A stretch of 64,000 nt of DNA from positions 1 through 64,000 of the forward strand of contig NZ_SDMO01000006.1 of assembly GCF_004798905.1 (NCBI RefSeq), read 5' to 3'. Positions within the stretch are counted from its first letter, which is position 1, and each line of letters begins with the position of its first letter. The notes below the pieces were generated by a model. That model worked only from the letters and a program-made list of their open reading frames with translations, had not been told where the DNA came from and did not search any database. Source of the DNA: Halomonas borealis. Its GTDB lineage: Bacteria > Pseudomonadota > Gammaproteobacteria > Pseudomonadales > Halomonadaceae. The position numbers and the translations under genes were made by a program. Below are positions 54,204 through 62,035 of this stretch, in pieces.

Positions 54204-55001
54204 ATGGCTACTGAAGCGAAGGTCGACAACGTCACGGCAGTCCTCAAGGTGATCTCCATCCTGGAGTCACTCGACGAAGGAGGGGAGTCCAGCCTGGCGG
54301 CGCTTTCACAACGAGCCGTGATGTCCAAGAGCACCGCCTATCGCTTCCTGCAGACGCTGAAGAACCTGGGGTATGTCGCCCAGGATCCGGAGAGCGAGAA
54401 GTATCGGCTGACGATGAAGGTGTTCGCGCTGGGCAGTTCGGCGCTCGGCGAAGCCGACCTGATCAAGATGGCCGACCCCGATATGGCGGCACTGTCCGAA
54501 CTGACCCGAGAAGCCATCCACCTCGGCACCCTGGACACCGCCACCGCCGAGGTGATCTATGTGCACAAGTACAATTCACACTTCAACCTGTGCATGCATA
54601 CGCGTATCGGTGATCGCAGCCCGGCCTATACCAACTCCATCGGCAAGGCACTGCTGGCCCACCTGCCCGCGACTCAATTCGACGCCCTGCTCGAAAACGT
54701 CAAGTTCGAGCCGCGTACCGAGAACACCGTGACGACGGAAACCGGGCTACGCGAGGAACTGGCCACCATCGCCGAAAGCGAGCTTTCCGAGGATCTGGAA
54801 GAGATGGACGAAGGCGTATGCTGTTTCGCCACCCCGATCTTCGATCATACCGGGAAAGCCATCGCCGCCCTGAGCATGTCGATTCCAAGCATCCGCTACC
54901 ACCAAGACAAGACATCAGAATACAAGCGAGTGCTGGTCGAGTCGGGAAGGAATATTTCCCATAACCTGGGCCACCTGCCGAGCCGACCCGGCAATCGCTA
55001 A
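54204..55001 (+). CDS. kdgR: IclR-family regulator KdgR
   Basis: 265 residues from ATG 54204; the 26-residue upstream reading is basic and AT-rich and unlike the family. VLKVISILESLDEG and MSKSTAYRFLQTLKNLGYVAQDPESEKYRLT are almost identical to E. coli KdgR, and the effector domain ends ALSMSIPSIRY. KdgR represses uronate genes until KDG binds. KDG is the product of the divergent DEH reductase, which closes a feedback loop. The ribosome site is weak (GGAATTTT). Confidence 0.87.
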   Translation: MATEAKVDNVTAVLKVISILESLDEGGESSLAALSQRAVMSKSTAYRFLQTLKNLGYVAQDPESEKYRLTMKVFALGSSALGEADLIKMADPDMAALSELTREAIHLGTLDTATAEVIYVHKYNSHFNLCMHTRIGDRSPAYTNSIGKALLAHLPATQFDALLENVKFEPRTENTVTTETGLREELATIAESELSEDLEEMDEGVCCFATPIFDHTGKAIAALSMSIPSIRYHQDKTSEYKRVLVESGRNISHNLGHLPSRPGNR

Positions 55002-55120
55002 GCCCCTGCCGCCTGAACAAGAATGGTGTTACGCCTGCCACTTACCTGAATAATAAGCGGCAGCCGCCGCTCTGCCTGCGCGAGCATCGGCGAGGGGCAG
55101 CCATATCTGGCCCATAAAGC

Positions 55121-55137
55121 ACTATTTTTCAAATAGT
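55121..55137 (+). other. Short inverted repeat after kdgR
   Basis: ACTATTT-TTC-AAATAGT, a perfect 7-bp AT stem about 120 bp past the kdgR stop. Too weak for a normal terminator; may be an operator. Confidence 0.3.
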
Positions 55138-55349
55138 TATATTATAAGATAAGAAGCACCCTCTTCCCCATCGCAGCATCTCACCTGATTCACCCGGCAG
55201 GCTACGAGATAGCCCCGCTCGGCATCCCTCATGAACATGCTTCTCGCCTTCCGGTTCAGGGGTGCATGACAGCCGCCACCATGCCAGCCACTCCCTGGAA
55301 ACGATGATCATCGCCACACAAGCCGTTGATTTAAAATAATAAAAATAAG

Positions 55350-55360
55350 AAATGTCATTT
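55350..55360. promoter_or_regulatory. Candidate KdgR-type operator upstream of the PL7 lyase
   Basis: AAATGTCATTT within AT-rich sequence, 91 bp before the lyase start. Same pattern as 54041-54051. Confidence 0.5.
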
Positions 55361-55451
55361 TATTTTTATTTAATGCTTATTGACTTTTTTAAAACTCGCT
55401 CCTACCTTCAAGCTTGCTCGTCAAACACAATAACGGAGCTTTATCACTATC

Positions 55452-56510
55452 ATGCGTGTTCAATCATCGTACCGTTCAGCGACAGCCGTTGGCCTCCTAA
55501 CCCTCGCTTCATTCTCCATGGTGCCCACCGTTCTGGCTAATGATGCCTCTCCCGCCGAAGCCTTTGACCTATCACATTGGAAGCTGACACTCCCCATGGA
55601 TGGCGACCAGGATGGCAATGTTGACGAGGAGTCGGTTTCTGAATTGCAGTCGTTTACTCATCCAGATTACTTCCACCTCGATGATCACGACCGACTGGTT
55701 TTCGTGACACCAAACAGCGCTTTTACTACGCCAAACTCGAGCAATGCACGCACAGAGCTTCGTCAAATGCTGAGAGGGGAAGACACTAGCATTGGCACCA
55801 AAGATCCGGGTAATAACTTCGCCCTCGCCTCCCACCCTGATGCCGATGAATACAATCGGATCGGTGGTTTTTTAGAGGCAACACTTGAAGTCGAACATGT
55901 CTCTATGCGCACCGAAAATCCCGAAAGGAAATCGGCCTACTCGGTCGTAGTCGGGCAGATACATGCGGGAAAAGATACAGCGCTCATGCAAGAGGAAGGA
56001 GGGTTCGGCCATGGCAACGAGCCACTGAAGATCTACTACAAGAAACGTCCTGGCGACGATACGGGCTCCGTGTTCTGGAACTATGAGAGGAACCTGGGAA
56101 AAGAAGACCCGCTGCGGACCGATATCAGTCATGCCGTCTGGGGTGGGGATTGGAACGCGACCGATGCTCCTGACGAGGCAGGCATCGCCTTGGGCGAAAG
56201 CTTTAGCTATAGGGTCGAAGTGAAAGGCGATACCCTGCACCTGACCTTCAGCGCCGAGGGTCATCCCACGCGCCGTTTCGAGAAAGACCTCGCCAGCAAC
56301 ATCGGCGTCGACGGGAAAATCGACAGTGACGACAACCCGAACGGTTACGCCGGTGACGGGATGTATTTCAAGGCTGGATCTTACAACCAGTGCAATACCA
56401 AGCCGGACTCTGGCGCTTGTGAAGGCACTGGCAACTGGGCAACCGACCAAGCCAATGGAGACTACGTGAAAGTCGTATTCTCAAGCTTAGAGAGCGGCCC
56501 CACCCAATAA
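55452..56510 (+). CDS. Secreted alginate lyase, polysaccharide lyase family 7
   Basis: 352 residues with a signal peptide cleaved near residue 30 (VLAN-DASPAEA). A single PL7 jelly-roll with the three signatures ARTELR (100-104), VGQIH (169-171) and YFKAGSYNQ (305-313); catalytic His171 and Tyr311, with Arg100 and Gln169 binding the carboxylate. It cuts alginate internally by beta-elimination outside the cell or in the periplasm, giving oligomers for KdgM. QIH rather than QVH often goes with poly-G or mixed preference. No carbohydrate-binding module. More AT-rich than the neighbouring genes, suggesting transfer. Cys314 and Cys323 could form a disulfide. Confidence 0.92.
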   Translation: MRVQSSYRSATAVGLLTLASFSMVPTVLANDASPAEAFDLSHWKLTLPMDGDQDGNVDEESVSELQSFTHPDYFHLDDHDRLVFVTPNSAFTTPNSSNARTELRQMLRGEDTSIGTKDPGNNFALASHPDADEYNRIGGFLEATLEVEHVSMRTENPERKSAYSVVVGQIHAGKDTALMQEEGGFGHGNEPLKIYYKKRPGDDTGSVFWNYERNLGKEDPLRTDISHAVWGGDWNATDAPDEAGIALGESFSYRVEVKGDTLHLTFSAEGHPTRRFEKDLASNIGVDGKIDSDDNPNGYAGDGMYFKAGSYNQCNTKPDSGACEGTGNWATDQANGDYVKVVFSSLESGPTQ

Positions 56511-57099
56511 AATCCGCCCTCTTCAGAGAACAAGACCTACACCTTATTGCCGAAGAAAATAAGGATTACTGATGCCATGTCGACGGACATTCATGTCAAA
56601 CGATGTGGCATTCTTCTTCCAGGCTCCAAACCACCTTCTAAATCTTCTCCTTCATACTGCCCTTGAAGGCGGCCCCACTAACCATGCCCCCCGACATCAT
56701 TACCCCTTTTTACTGTTCTGTAGAACTAACGACAGCCTCCACACCCAACATCCGAGAAGCGATTCCCAAACTGCCTAGGCCAGTGCTTTACGAAACATGA
56801 GGTCTGATGCCTCCCCCAACGTTAAGGTAGAGGGAGAACGCGTTTCGCCGCTGGACGGCCGACATTCCTTGACGGGGTAGTGCGACCTTCACCCCCGGCC
56901 CTAGCCTAGATAACGCGAAAAACGGACCATCGACGCCGCCCACCGTTCGGTGGCCAGAGAACAGGCGTTATACAAGAACGAATATGTCACAGGTCGTCCT
57001 TGGCATGACTCGGTCCCCATATCAGCCCATAAAAGGAGATGATGGATACTAGATGGTGCCACGCTAGACGATAGGAGGGAGGTAACGACTTGATCTAGA
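56511..57099. other. Intergenic region between the alginate locus and the attachment site
   Basis: About 590 bp without a supported gene. On the minus strand 56828-56809 reads ACCTTAACGTTGGGGGAGGC, reminiscent of MerR-family promoter spacers, followed by a seven-codon ORF (MFRKALA) that stops at once. It could be the stump of a lost gene. The ORF at 56572-56778 shows no motif. Confidence 0.35.
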
Positions 57100-57158
57100 T
57101 GGTGCCGGTGGTCGGACTCGAACCGACACACCCGTGAAGGCGGCGGATTTTGAATCCG
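57100..57158 (-). tRNA. 3' fragment of tRNA-Leu (CAA anticodon), attachment-site remnant
   Basis: The minus strand reads anticodon arm with loop TTCAAAA (anticodon CAA), a long variable arm, T arm GTCGG-TTCGAGT-CCGAC, acceptor CACCGGC and ACCA. The 5' half (acceptor GCCGGTG and D arm) is absent: homology stops at the anticodon stem. This is the classic product of site-specific integration into a tRNA 3' end, with the intact gene expected at the other end of the element, to the right. Confidence 0.8.
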
Positions 57159-57248
57159 TTTTTCGATCATTTACAGGCCGCGCTTGCTACGGGCCTTTCC
57201 ATAAAAATCAGACTCTTATAGCTCTACACTCATCACACCAGCCATTGT

Positions 57249-57282
57249 GGTCGCACCTGATCTGCGACCAAATTGCGACCAC
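57249..57282. repeat. Three copies of TGCGACCA next to the attachment site
   Basis: TGGTCGCA (57249-57256) inverted to TGCGACCA at 57264-57271 and 57275-57282. Position 90-125 bp inside the element suits arm-type integrase or excisionase sites, but this is inferred. Confidence 0.4.
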
Positions 57283-57312
57283 ATCGCGGCGTCGCATGTT
57301 GGAGCAGGGTAT

Positions 57313-57336
57313 AAGAAAGGCCCCGTTCAAGGGGCC
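57313..57336 (-). terminator. Rho-independent terminator after the DUF2335 gene
   Basis: Minus strand GGCCCC-TTGAAC-GGGGCC followed by TTTCTT, 5 bases after the stop of the DUF2335 remnant. Confidence 0.7.
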
Positions 57337-57341
57337 CTTCG

Positions 57342-57673
57342 CTATTCATTCTCTTGGGAGTCGGAGCTCTTCGCTGACGAGCTATCTTGCCTACTCCAGA
57401 CGAACGCCCCCGACAGCGCTGCGACCTCTGCAATCACGATGGCGACGCCGTACCCTGACGCACCTACAGAGAATGCAAAGCCTGCAACGAATAGCGCCCC
57501 TGAAGCGATGAAGGTCCCGACGAATTGTCCGATTCGCTGAGTTGTCGCTGAGGTTGTAAGCTCTTCCTTAAGATACTCATGAGCCCTCTCATCGCCCCGG
57601 TGCCGAAAATCCTGCTCCCTCTCTGCCATCTGCAGGATTCTCTCAGCAGCTCCGGGCACGACCTGATCATAGT
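57342..57673 (-). pseudogene. DUF2335 membrane protein, C-terminal half (interrupted by the IS)
   Basis: From the target-site duplication the frame reads YDQVVPGAAERILQMAE, then a helical stretch, two membrane segments (about TTQRIGQFVGTFIASGALFVAGFAF and GVAIVIAEVAALSGAFV; quoted only in part by position) and an acidic tail. VPGAAERI is the DUF2335 hallmark. The N-terminal half lies 3.4 kb away at 61046-61357; joining the two at the 8-bp duplication gives an uninterrupted frame of about 211-213 residues. DUF2335 proteins are common prophage cargo of unknown function. Confidence 0.85.
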
Positions 57674-57697
57674 GGGTATACGGATTTAATGGTTGAT
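57674..57697 (+). repeat. Left 24-bp terminal inverted repeat of the IS
   Basis: GGGTATACGGATTTAATGGT followed by TGAT; 21 of 24 bases match the inverse of 61022-61045. Directly adjacent to the duplication ATCATAGT. Confidence 0.9.
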
Positions 57698-57731
57698 GGG
57701 GCACCTTCACCCCATCAATCTGATACCACCC

Positions 57732-59021
57732 TCAGATGGTTGATAGATCGACTCCGTAGTTGAGTTCCTCTGCGAAGTCCGGCAGTCCGTAACCGATGGT
57801 TTTCTTGTAGAAAGGAGAGACCTTCGCAGTCGGTGCCTTCTTCTTGTGCTTCGTGGTGTAGAGCATTCGTGCCCGCATCACCTCGAAGGAGTAACCGCGC
57901 CCTTCACGGTTCTTGTCCTTGGCCAGTCGGTTGATGGACTCCGTGTAAGCGTTGGTGACGGGCATGTCCGTCTCGAAGTAGGTCATGGTCTCTTCGCGCC
58001 AGTTTCCCACTGCCCTGACCAGATCGCTCCAGACTTCCTTTTGGCCCTTCGGGATGGTGGCTATCCACTCGTCCAGGGCGGCTTCTGCCTGGAGCCGTGT
58101 GGTGGCGTCCCAGATGCCGTAGAAGCGCTCCTTGTGCTCGTAGGCGGCCAGCAGTTGCGGGAACGCGCCTGTCCAGGTCTCCATGATGAGGCGCTCCCGG
58201 TCTGAGACTTCGTGAGCGCGTTTCAGCAGGATTTTCCGGTCTCCCTTGAGAGTCCGGCTCTGGGACGGTTTCAGCTCCTTTCTGAGGCCCTTGCGCACTC
58301 TCTCTAGGGCATCGTTGGCCATGCGCACCACATGGAACTTATCGACCACGATACGGGCCTGGGGCAGCACAGCCTTGACCGCTGCCCGGTAGGGGTTCCA
58401 CATGTCCATGCTGACGATCTCGACCTTCTGCCGGTCTTTCAGCTTCATCAGGTAGTTGGTCACCACGTCCTGGCGGCGGGTGGCCAGCAGGTCGAGCAGG
58501 GTTCGCTCCTCAATGTTGGTCAGAATGCAGCGGTAGCGCTTGTTCAGGTATAGCTCGTCAATGCCCAGGATGCGGGGCGTCTCGAAGCGGTGCCAGCGCC
58601 CCAGGAACTCGGCGCGGGCGTTGAAGATGTCGCGCACCGTCTTCTCGTCCAGGCCGGTCTGTGCCGCCACAAAGGTGTAGGGGTGGTTGAAGGATTCCTT
58701 CTCCACGTACTCATGCAGCCGCAGTGTCATACGGAATCCGTCCACCATCTCCGGTAGCTGGGGCCTGAATGTTGTCTTGCAGGCCCGGCAGGTGTATCGG
58801 CGGCGGACCACCCAGAGAGTGACCCGCTTGCCGTGGATGGGCAGATCACGATAGGGAACGTCACGCTTGCCGAACCGTACGAACTCACCCTGCACGCCGC
58901 ATTCCTCGCAGGCGATGGGATCGGGCACGTCCACCTGGAAGTGCATTTCGTCGTCGGTTGATTTGCAGCCCAGTACTTGGTATTGCGGCAGGTGAAGGAT
59001 GTTGTCGGGAAGTTCGGTCAT
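57732..59021 (-). CDS. tnpA: ISL3-family transposase
   Basis: 429 residues. N-terminal zinc site with CEEC and CRAC (Cys38, 41, 78, 81), helix-turn-helix linker, then the ISL3 DDE domain: Asp155 (GIDELYL), Asp206 (MDMWNPY) and Glu361 (AYTESINRLAK). Complete and presumably active. It moves the element by cut-and-paste with 8-bp duplications. Confidence 0.93.
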   Translation of the reverse strand: MTELPDNILHLPQYQVLGCKSTDDEMHFQVDVPDPIACEECGVQGEFVRFGKRDVPYRDLPIHGKRVTLWVVRRRYTCRACKTTFRPQLPEMVDGFRMTLRLHEYVEKESFNHPYTFVAAQTGLDEKTVRDIFNARAEFLGRWHRFETPRILGIDELYLNKRYRCILTNIEERTLLDLLATRRQDVVTNYLMKLKDRQKVEIVSMDMWNPYRAAVKAVLPQARIVVDKFHVVRMANDALERVRKGLRKELKPSQSRTLKGDRKILLKRAHEVSDRERLIMETWTGAFPQLLAAYEHKERFYGIWDATTRLQAEAALDEWIATIPKGQKEVWSDLVRAVGNWREETMTYFETDMPVTNAYTESINRLAKDKNREGRGYSFEVMRARMLYTTKHKKKAPTAKVSPFYKKTIGYGLPDFAEELNYGVDLSTI

Positions 59022-59042
59022 GGTGTTGTATAGGCGTAGGTG

Positions 59043-59555
59043 TCAGTCAGATCCATCCGGCTCGGCATTGGTGTTTGCTTTTTTACCCAACAAGCTGCTG
59101 GAAACGAAAAGTAAGGCACCGAGGACAATTGCAATATCAGCCAGGTTGAAGGCCGGCCAATGCCAGTCTCGCCAATAGAAATCAAAGGAATCCACAACAT
59201 AGCCGCGAAAGACCCGGTCAATCAGGTTGCCCATGGCGCCACCGAGGATAAGACTGTAAGCGATGGCTTCTCCTTTATGACGATTTTCAAGGATCAGCTT
59301 GATCAGAAAAATCGAGACCACTACCGCGATTCCGATAAAAAAGTAGCGCTGCCAGCCTCCACCATTCGCAAAAAGACTGAATGCGGCACCGGTGTTCCAT
59401 AGGTGCACCCAGTTAAAGAACGGGGTCACCGAAACATACTCGCCATAGGCCATTGATTGCTGCACCAGCCACTTTACAGCCTGATCAGACGCTGCCAGCA
59501 GGCCCGATATGGACAATAGGGCATACGGCGAGAGCTTTTTGCCAATAATGAGCAT
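59043..59555 (-). CDS. lspA: Signal peptidase II (lipoprotein), IS-borne
   Basis: 170 residues, four membrane segments. Catalytic aspartates Asp113 (GNLIDR) and Asp140 (FNLADIAIVLG); NTGAAFS is the third signature. LspA trims prolipoproteins in the inner membrane. This is an extra copy carried by the element, as in ISPpu12 and several metal-resistance transposons. It starts 3 bp after the efflux gene stop. Confidence 0.93.
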   Translation of the reverse strand: MLIIGKKLSPYALLSISGLLAASDQAVKWLVQQSMAYGEYVSVTPFFNWVHLWNTGAAFSLFANGGGWQRYFFIGIAVVVSIFLIKLILENRHKGEAIAYSLILGGAMGNLIDRVFRGYVVDSFDFYWRDWHWPAFNLADIAIVLGALLFVSSSLLGKKANTNAEPDGSD

Positions 59556-59558
59556 TAT

Positions 59559-60455
59559 TTAACCCTTCAACGCCAAAATGCGTCTGGCACCGTTAAGTAC
59601 AATGCCCCCCGCGATGGTGCCGATAATCAGATCCGGATAATTGGAACCGGTCCACGCGACCAGGGCGCCGGCGGTGATGACCCCCAGGTTGATCACCACG
59701 TCGTTGGCCGAGAATATCCAGCTTGCCTTCATGTGCGCCCCGCCTTCCCGATGTTTGGATATGAGCAGCAGACAACTGGTATTGGCAATCAATGCGACGA
59801 ATGCGATAGCCATCATCACCAGCGATTCAGGCTCACTACCGAATACAAAGCGTCTCACCACCTCTACGAGCACGCCCACAGCCAAGATCAGTTGCAGTAC
59901 ACCAGCAAGATGCGCGGCACGTACCTGCATTTTCACGCTATGTCCAACCGCATAAAGGGCAAGCCCGTACACCGCCGCATCGGCAAAATTGTCCAGGGAT
60001 TCTCCAATCAGGCCGGTGGACTGGGCGATCAGACCGGCAGTCATTTCCACCACGAACAGAAGTGCATTGATGCCGAGCAACCAGCGCAGGGTCCCGGATT
60101 CTTGCTTAGCAGAAGCTGCCGAAAACTCGGCGGCCTTGATGGTCTCCGGATTTGCAGCGACGGTTTCCTGAAGCGAGGCGCCTAGCCCCAAGGTCTTCAG
60201 TTTCGAGGTGACGGGCTCGACCTCGCCGTCATGCACGACCTTCAGCCGGCGGTTCGGCAAGTCGAAGGACAGCGCCCGAATCTCCTCAAAGCCGTTCAGG
60301 GCTAGGCGAATCATTCGTTCTTCTGATGGACAGTCCATCTTCGGCACGGCATAAACACTGACCCATCTCCCTGGCGCCTCGGAGGAGGCCTGTATATCGG
60401 TATCCGCTGCGGACGTTGCATCACCGCCACAGGCGCCACCACAGGATTTGCTCAT
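59559..60455 (-). CDS. Cation-diffusion-facilitator-like heavy-metal efflux protein
   Basis: 298 residues from ATG 60455 (GGAG 7 bases upstream). Cys-rich start (SCGGACGG), then a ferredoxin-like metal-binding domain with MDCPSEE, then about five membrane segments of the CzcD/CDF type with DNFAD and ANDVV as likely metal ligands. It should export Cd, Zn or Pb. The HMA-like front end is the ISPpu12 variety. Divergent from its MerR-type regulator, with a 19-bp-spacer promoter between them. Confidence 0.85.
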   Translation of the reverse strand: MSKSCGGACGGDATSAADTDIQASSEAPGRWVSVYAVPKMDCPSEERMIRLALNGFEEIRALSFDLPNRRLKVVHDGEVEPVTSKLKTLGLGASLQETVAANPETIKAAEFSAASAKQESGTLRWLLGINALLFVVEMTAGLIAQSTGLIGESLDNFADAAVYGLALYAVGHSVKMQVRAAHLAGVLQLILAVGVLVEVVRRFVFGSEPESLVMMAIAFVALIANTSCLLLISKHREGGAHMKASWIFSANDVVINLGVITAGALVAWTGSNYPDLIIGTIAGGIVLNGARRILALKG

Positions 60456-60488
60456 GATACGACTCCACTTGAACAATGTTGTGGTACC

Positions 60489-60519
60489 ATTTAAAACTAT
60501 AAAGCTACTATAAGGTCAA
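60489..60519 (-). promoter_or_regulatory. MerR-type promoter/operator for the efflux operon
   Basis: Minus strand TTGACC, 19-bp spacer containing TTATAGTAGCTTTATAG, then TTAAAT. The over-long spacer with an imperfect dyad is the hallmark of MerR-family control, and the spacer resembles CadR/PbrR sites (CTATAGTA). Confidence 0.75.
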
Positions 60520-60550
60520 TAGAGTAAAGAATCCGTTGGGGAGGAGGCTG

Positions 60551-60958
60551 ATGCGCATTGGTCAGTTGGCGCAGTTGGTAGGGGTCGAAACACAGACGAT
60601 CCGCTTCTATGAACAGCAGGGCTTGTTGCCGCCGCCTGATCGGCAGGACAACGGTTACCGTGTCTATACCGAGAAGCATGGTGAGGGGCTGGCCTTCATC
60701 CGTCGCTGCAGAATCCTGGGCCTGTCACTGGCTGAGATTCACGAACTACAGAGCTATCAGGACGACCCTCATCAGCCTTGTACCGCCGTCAACGCCTTGC
60801 TCGATGATCACATCTCTCATGTGCGGTCGCAGATAACCGCTCTGCAAGCGCTTGAGAAACAACTCGTTTCACTGAGAGCGAGTTGCAACGATGACCGGGA
60901 AGTTGAGGCGTGTGGGGTTCTTGCTGGAATTAGCGAAGGAAACATGCACCAGCAGTAG
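60551..60958 (+). CDS. MerR-family metal-responsive regulator (CadR/PbrR-like)
   Basis: 135 residues from ATG 60551 (GGAGGAGG upstream). MRIGQLAQLVGVETQTIRFYEQQGLL is the MerR HTH. Cysteines 77, 112 and 121 correspond to the Cd/Pb-binding set of CadR/PbrR. It untwists the 19-bp-spacer promoter when metal is bound, switching on efflux and lspA. Confidence 0.9.
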   Translation: MRIGQLAQLVGVETQTIRFYEQQGLLPPPDRQDNGYRVYTEKHGEGLAFIRRCRILGLSLAEIHELQSYQDDPHQPCTAVNALLDDHISHVRSQITALQALEKQLVSLRASCNDDREVEACGVLAGISEGNMHQQ

Positions 60959-61021
60959 GTGAAGCATCAACCAGATAATCCGATGAGATGCCGGTCTGTC
61001 TCACTCTCATGCAAAGGTAAG

Positions 61022-61045
61022 ATCAACCATTTAATCCGCTTACCC
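61022..61045 (-). repeat. Right 24-bp terminal inverted repeat of the IS
   Basis: Inverse of the left repeat with three mismatches, adjacent to the second ATCATAGT. Confidence 0.9.
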
Positions 61046-61357
61046 ATCATAGTTTGCCATGACCCCAGGAGGCGGCAGAGGGCCGCTGAACTGGGACACC
61101 TCTACACGTTCGATTCCCTGCTTCACATCGGAGCGATATTTTTCAAGCAGCTCATTTCGCAGTTCGATCTCGTCTGCTGTAAGCTCAGAGGCCTCTCTGT
61201 CCAACAGAGACTCTAGCTGCTCAAGGTCTCGGACCTTTTGTTCCTGCGCTTCCTGCCTTGTCTCTAGCTCCCCAGCTTCCTGTTCATCATTTTGCTGAGC
61301 CCCCTCACCTTCTGAGGGCTGTTCCGTGGTATCAGGTGCTACATCTTGCCTGGTCAT
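61046..61357 (-). pseudogene. DUF2335 membrane protein, N-terminal half (interrupted by the IS)
   Basis: About 104 residues: a Glu/Gln-rich coiled-coil-like region then FSGPLPPPGVMANYD, the start of the DUF2335 domain; the frame enters the IS and stops after one more codon. The start is ATG 61357 with GGAG 8 bases upstream, or ATG 61363. It overlaps the small gene upstream, so the two form an operon. The rest is at 57342-57673. Confidence 0.85.
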
Positions 61358-61568
61358 CCCCATAGCTCCTCATGGCACGCTGAAGCTCTTCTCCTACACA
61401 CTTCCAGTCCGCCTGCAGTTGCTCAGCATCCCTGCTGGATGCAGCTCTACGTGCACGGACACGCAGGAAGTGCGCGCGCATGGCTTTCTGGCGCCTGGGG
61501 TAAACCTCAAGAACGCTACCAGCCCCTAATAGGAGGTCTTGTTTACTGAATTTAGTGCGGATTCGCAT
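61332..61568 (-). CDS. Small conserved-looking prophage protein, function unknown
   Basis: 78 residues from ATG 61568, with GGGAGG 7 bases upstream. Basic, starting MRIRTKFSKQDLLLGAGSVLEVYP and ending with a DWKCVGEELQRAMRS stretch of amphipathic helix. It overlaps the start of the DUF2335 gene by about 26 bases, so they are co-translated. I do not recognise a named family. Confidence 0.6.
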   Translation of the reverse strand: MRIRTKFSKQDLLLGAGSVLEVYPRRQKAMRAHFLRVRARRAASSRDAEQLQADWKCVGEELQRAMRSYGDDQARCST

Positions 61569-62035
61569 ATCTTGCCTCCCTAACACACTGATTTTGATAA
61601 ATTTTTTTATCATGCTGTACATCACGTAACAGCCATCCAGCTCATGGTAGGAATTAGTCTCTTTGCTGCCCGTACTTTGCGGGCTTTGCTCTCCCTCCCC
61701 CCTGTGGATAGCCAGTGGACAGGGAGTACCTTGTAGGGTACCAGACAGTATAGACGAGTGACGGGGCCGTCAATACTCTGTCAAACAATGTGTGACCTCC
61801 AGCATGGCACTCCGAGCCAATGGCTGTAGCTCAATGGTAGAGCCACATCCGGGCCACAATCCCTTCCCATTCAGGGCTCTGCCCTACCCCCTGTCTCACT
61901 TTTCTGCCTCTGTCTCACGCTTCGGCTTGTTCGCGTTGAGTATCCCTGCGCGATTGTGGGGGTCATCACGGCCTTGCACCAAAGCGCCTACACCTCTATT
62001 ACTGTCCATACATACAGTTATTGAGAGGCGCGACC
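61569..62035. other. Prophage intergenic region with palindromes
   Basis: 467 bp without a clear gene. It contains TGACGG-GG-CCGTCA (61759-61772) and the imperfect dyad GTCAAACAATGTGTGAC (61780-61796), possible repressor sites, and a tRNA-like D-arm at 61822-61843 without the rest of a tRNA. Confidence 0.4.
62000..62019. promoter_or_regulatory. LexA box (SOS operator)
   Basis: TACTGTCCATACATACAGTT contains the complete CTGT-N8-ACAG consensus (62002-62017), 18 bp before the DUF1654 start. The downstream gene should be induced by DNA damage. Confidence 0.8.

Larger units (their letters stand above)
57674..61045. mobile_element. ISPpu12-like ISL3-family insertion element, 3372 bp, with metal-resistance passengers
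   Basis: Bounded by 24-bp imperfect inverted repeats, GGGTATACGGATTTAATGG... at 57674-57697 and its inverse at 61022-61045 (three mismatches), and flanked by the identical 8-bp duplication ATCATAGT (57666-57673 and 61046-61053). Contents: ISL3 transposase, LspA, cation-efflux protein, MerR-type regulator. Gene set, order, repeats and length agree with my memory of ISPpu12 from plasmid pWW0. The perfect duplication and the intact genes indicate recent arrival. Confidence 0.93.

Noticed and set aside
61822-61843. tRNA-like 5' part (GGCTGTAGCTCAATGGTAGAGC)
   Set aside because: The D-arm looks right, but no anticodon stem, T arm or acceptor partner follows; not called as a tRNA.
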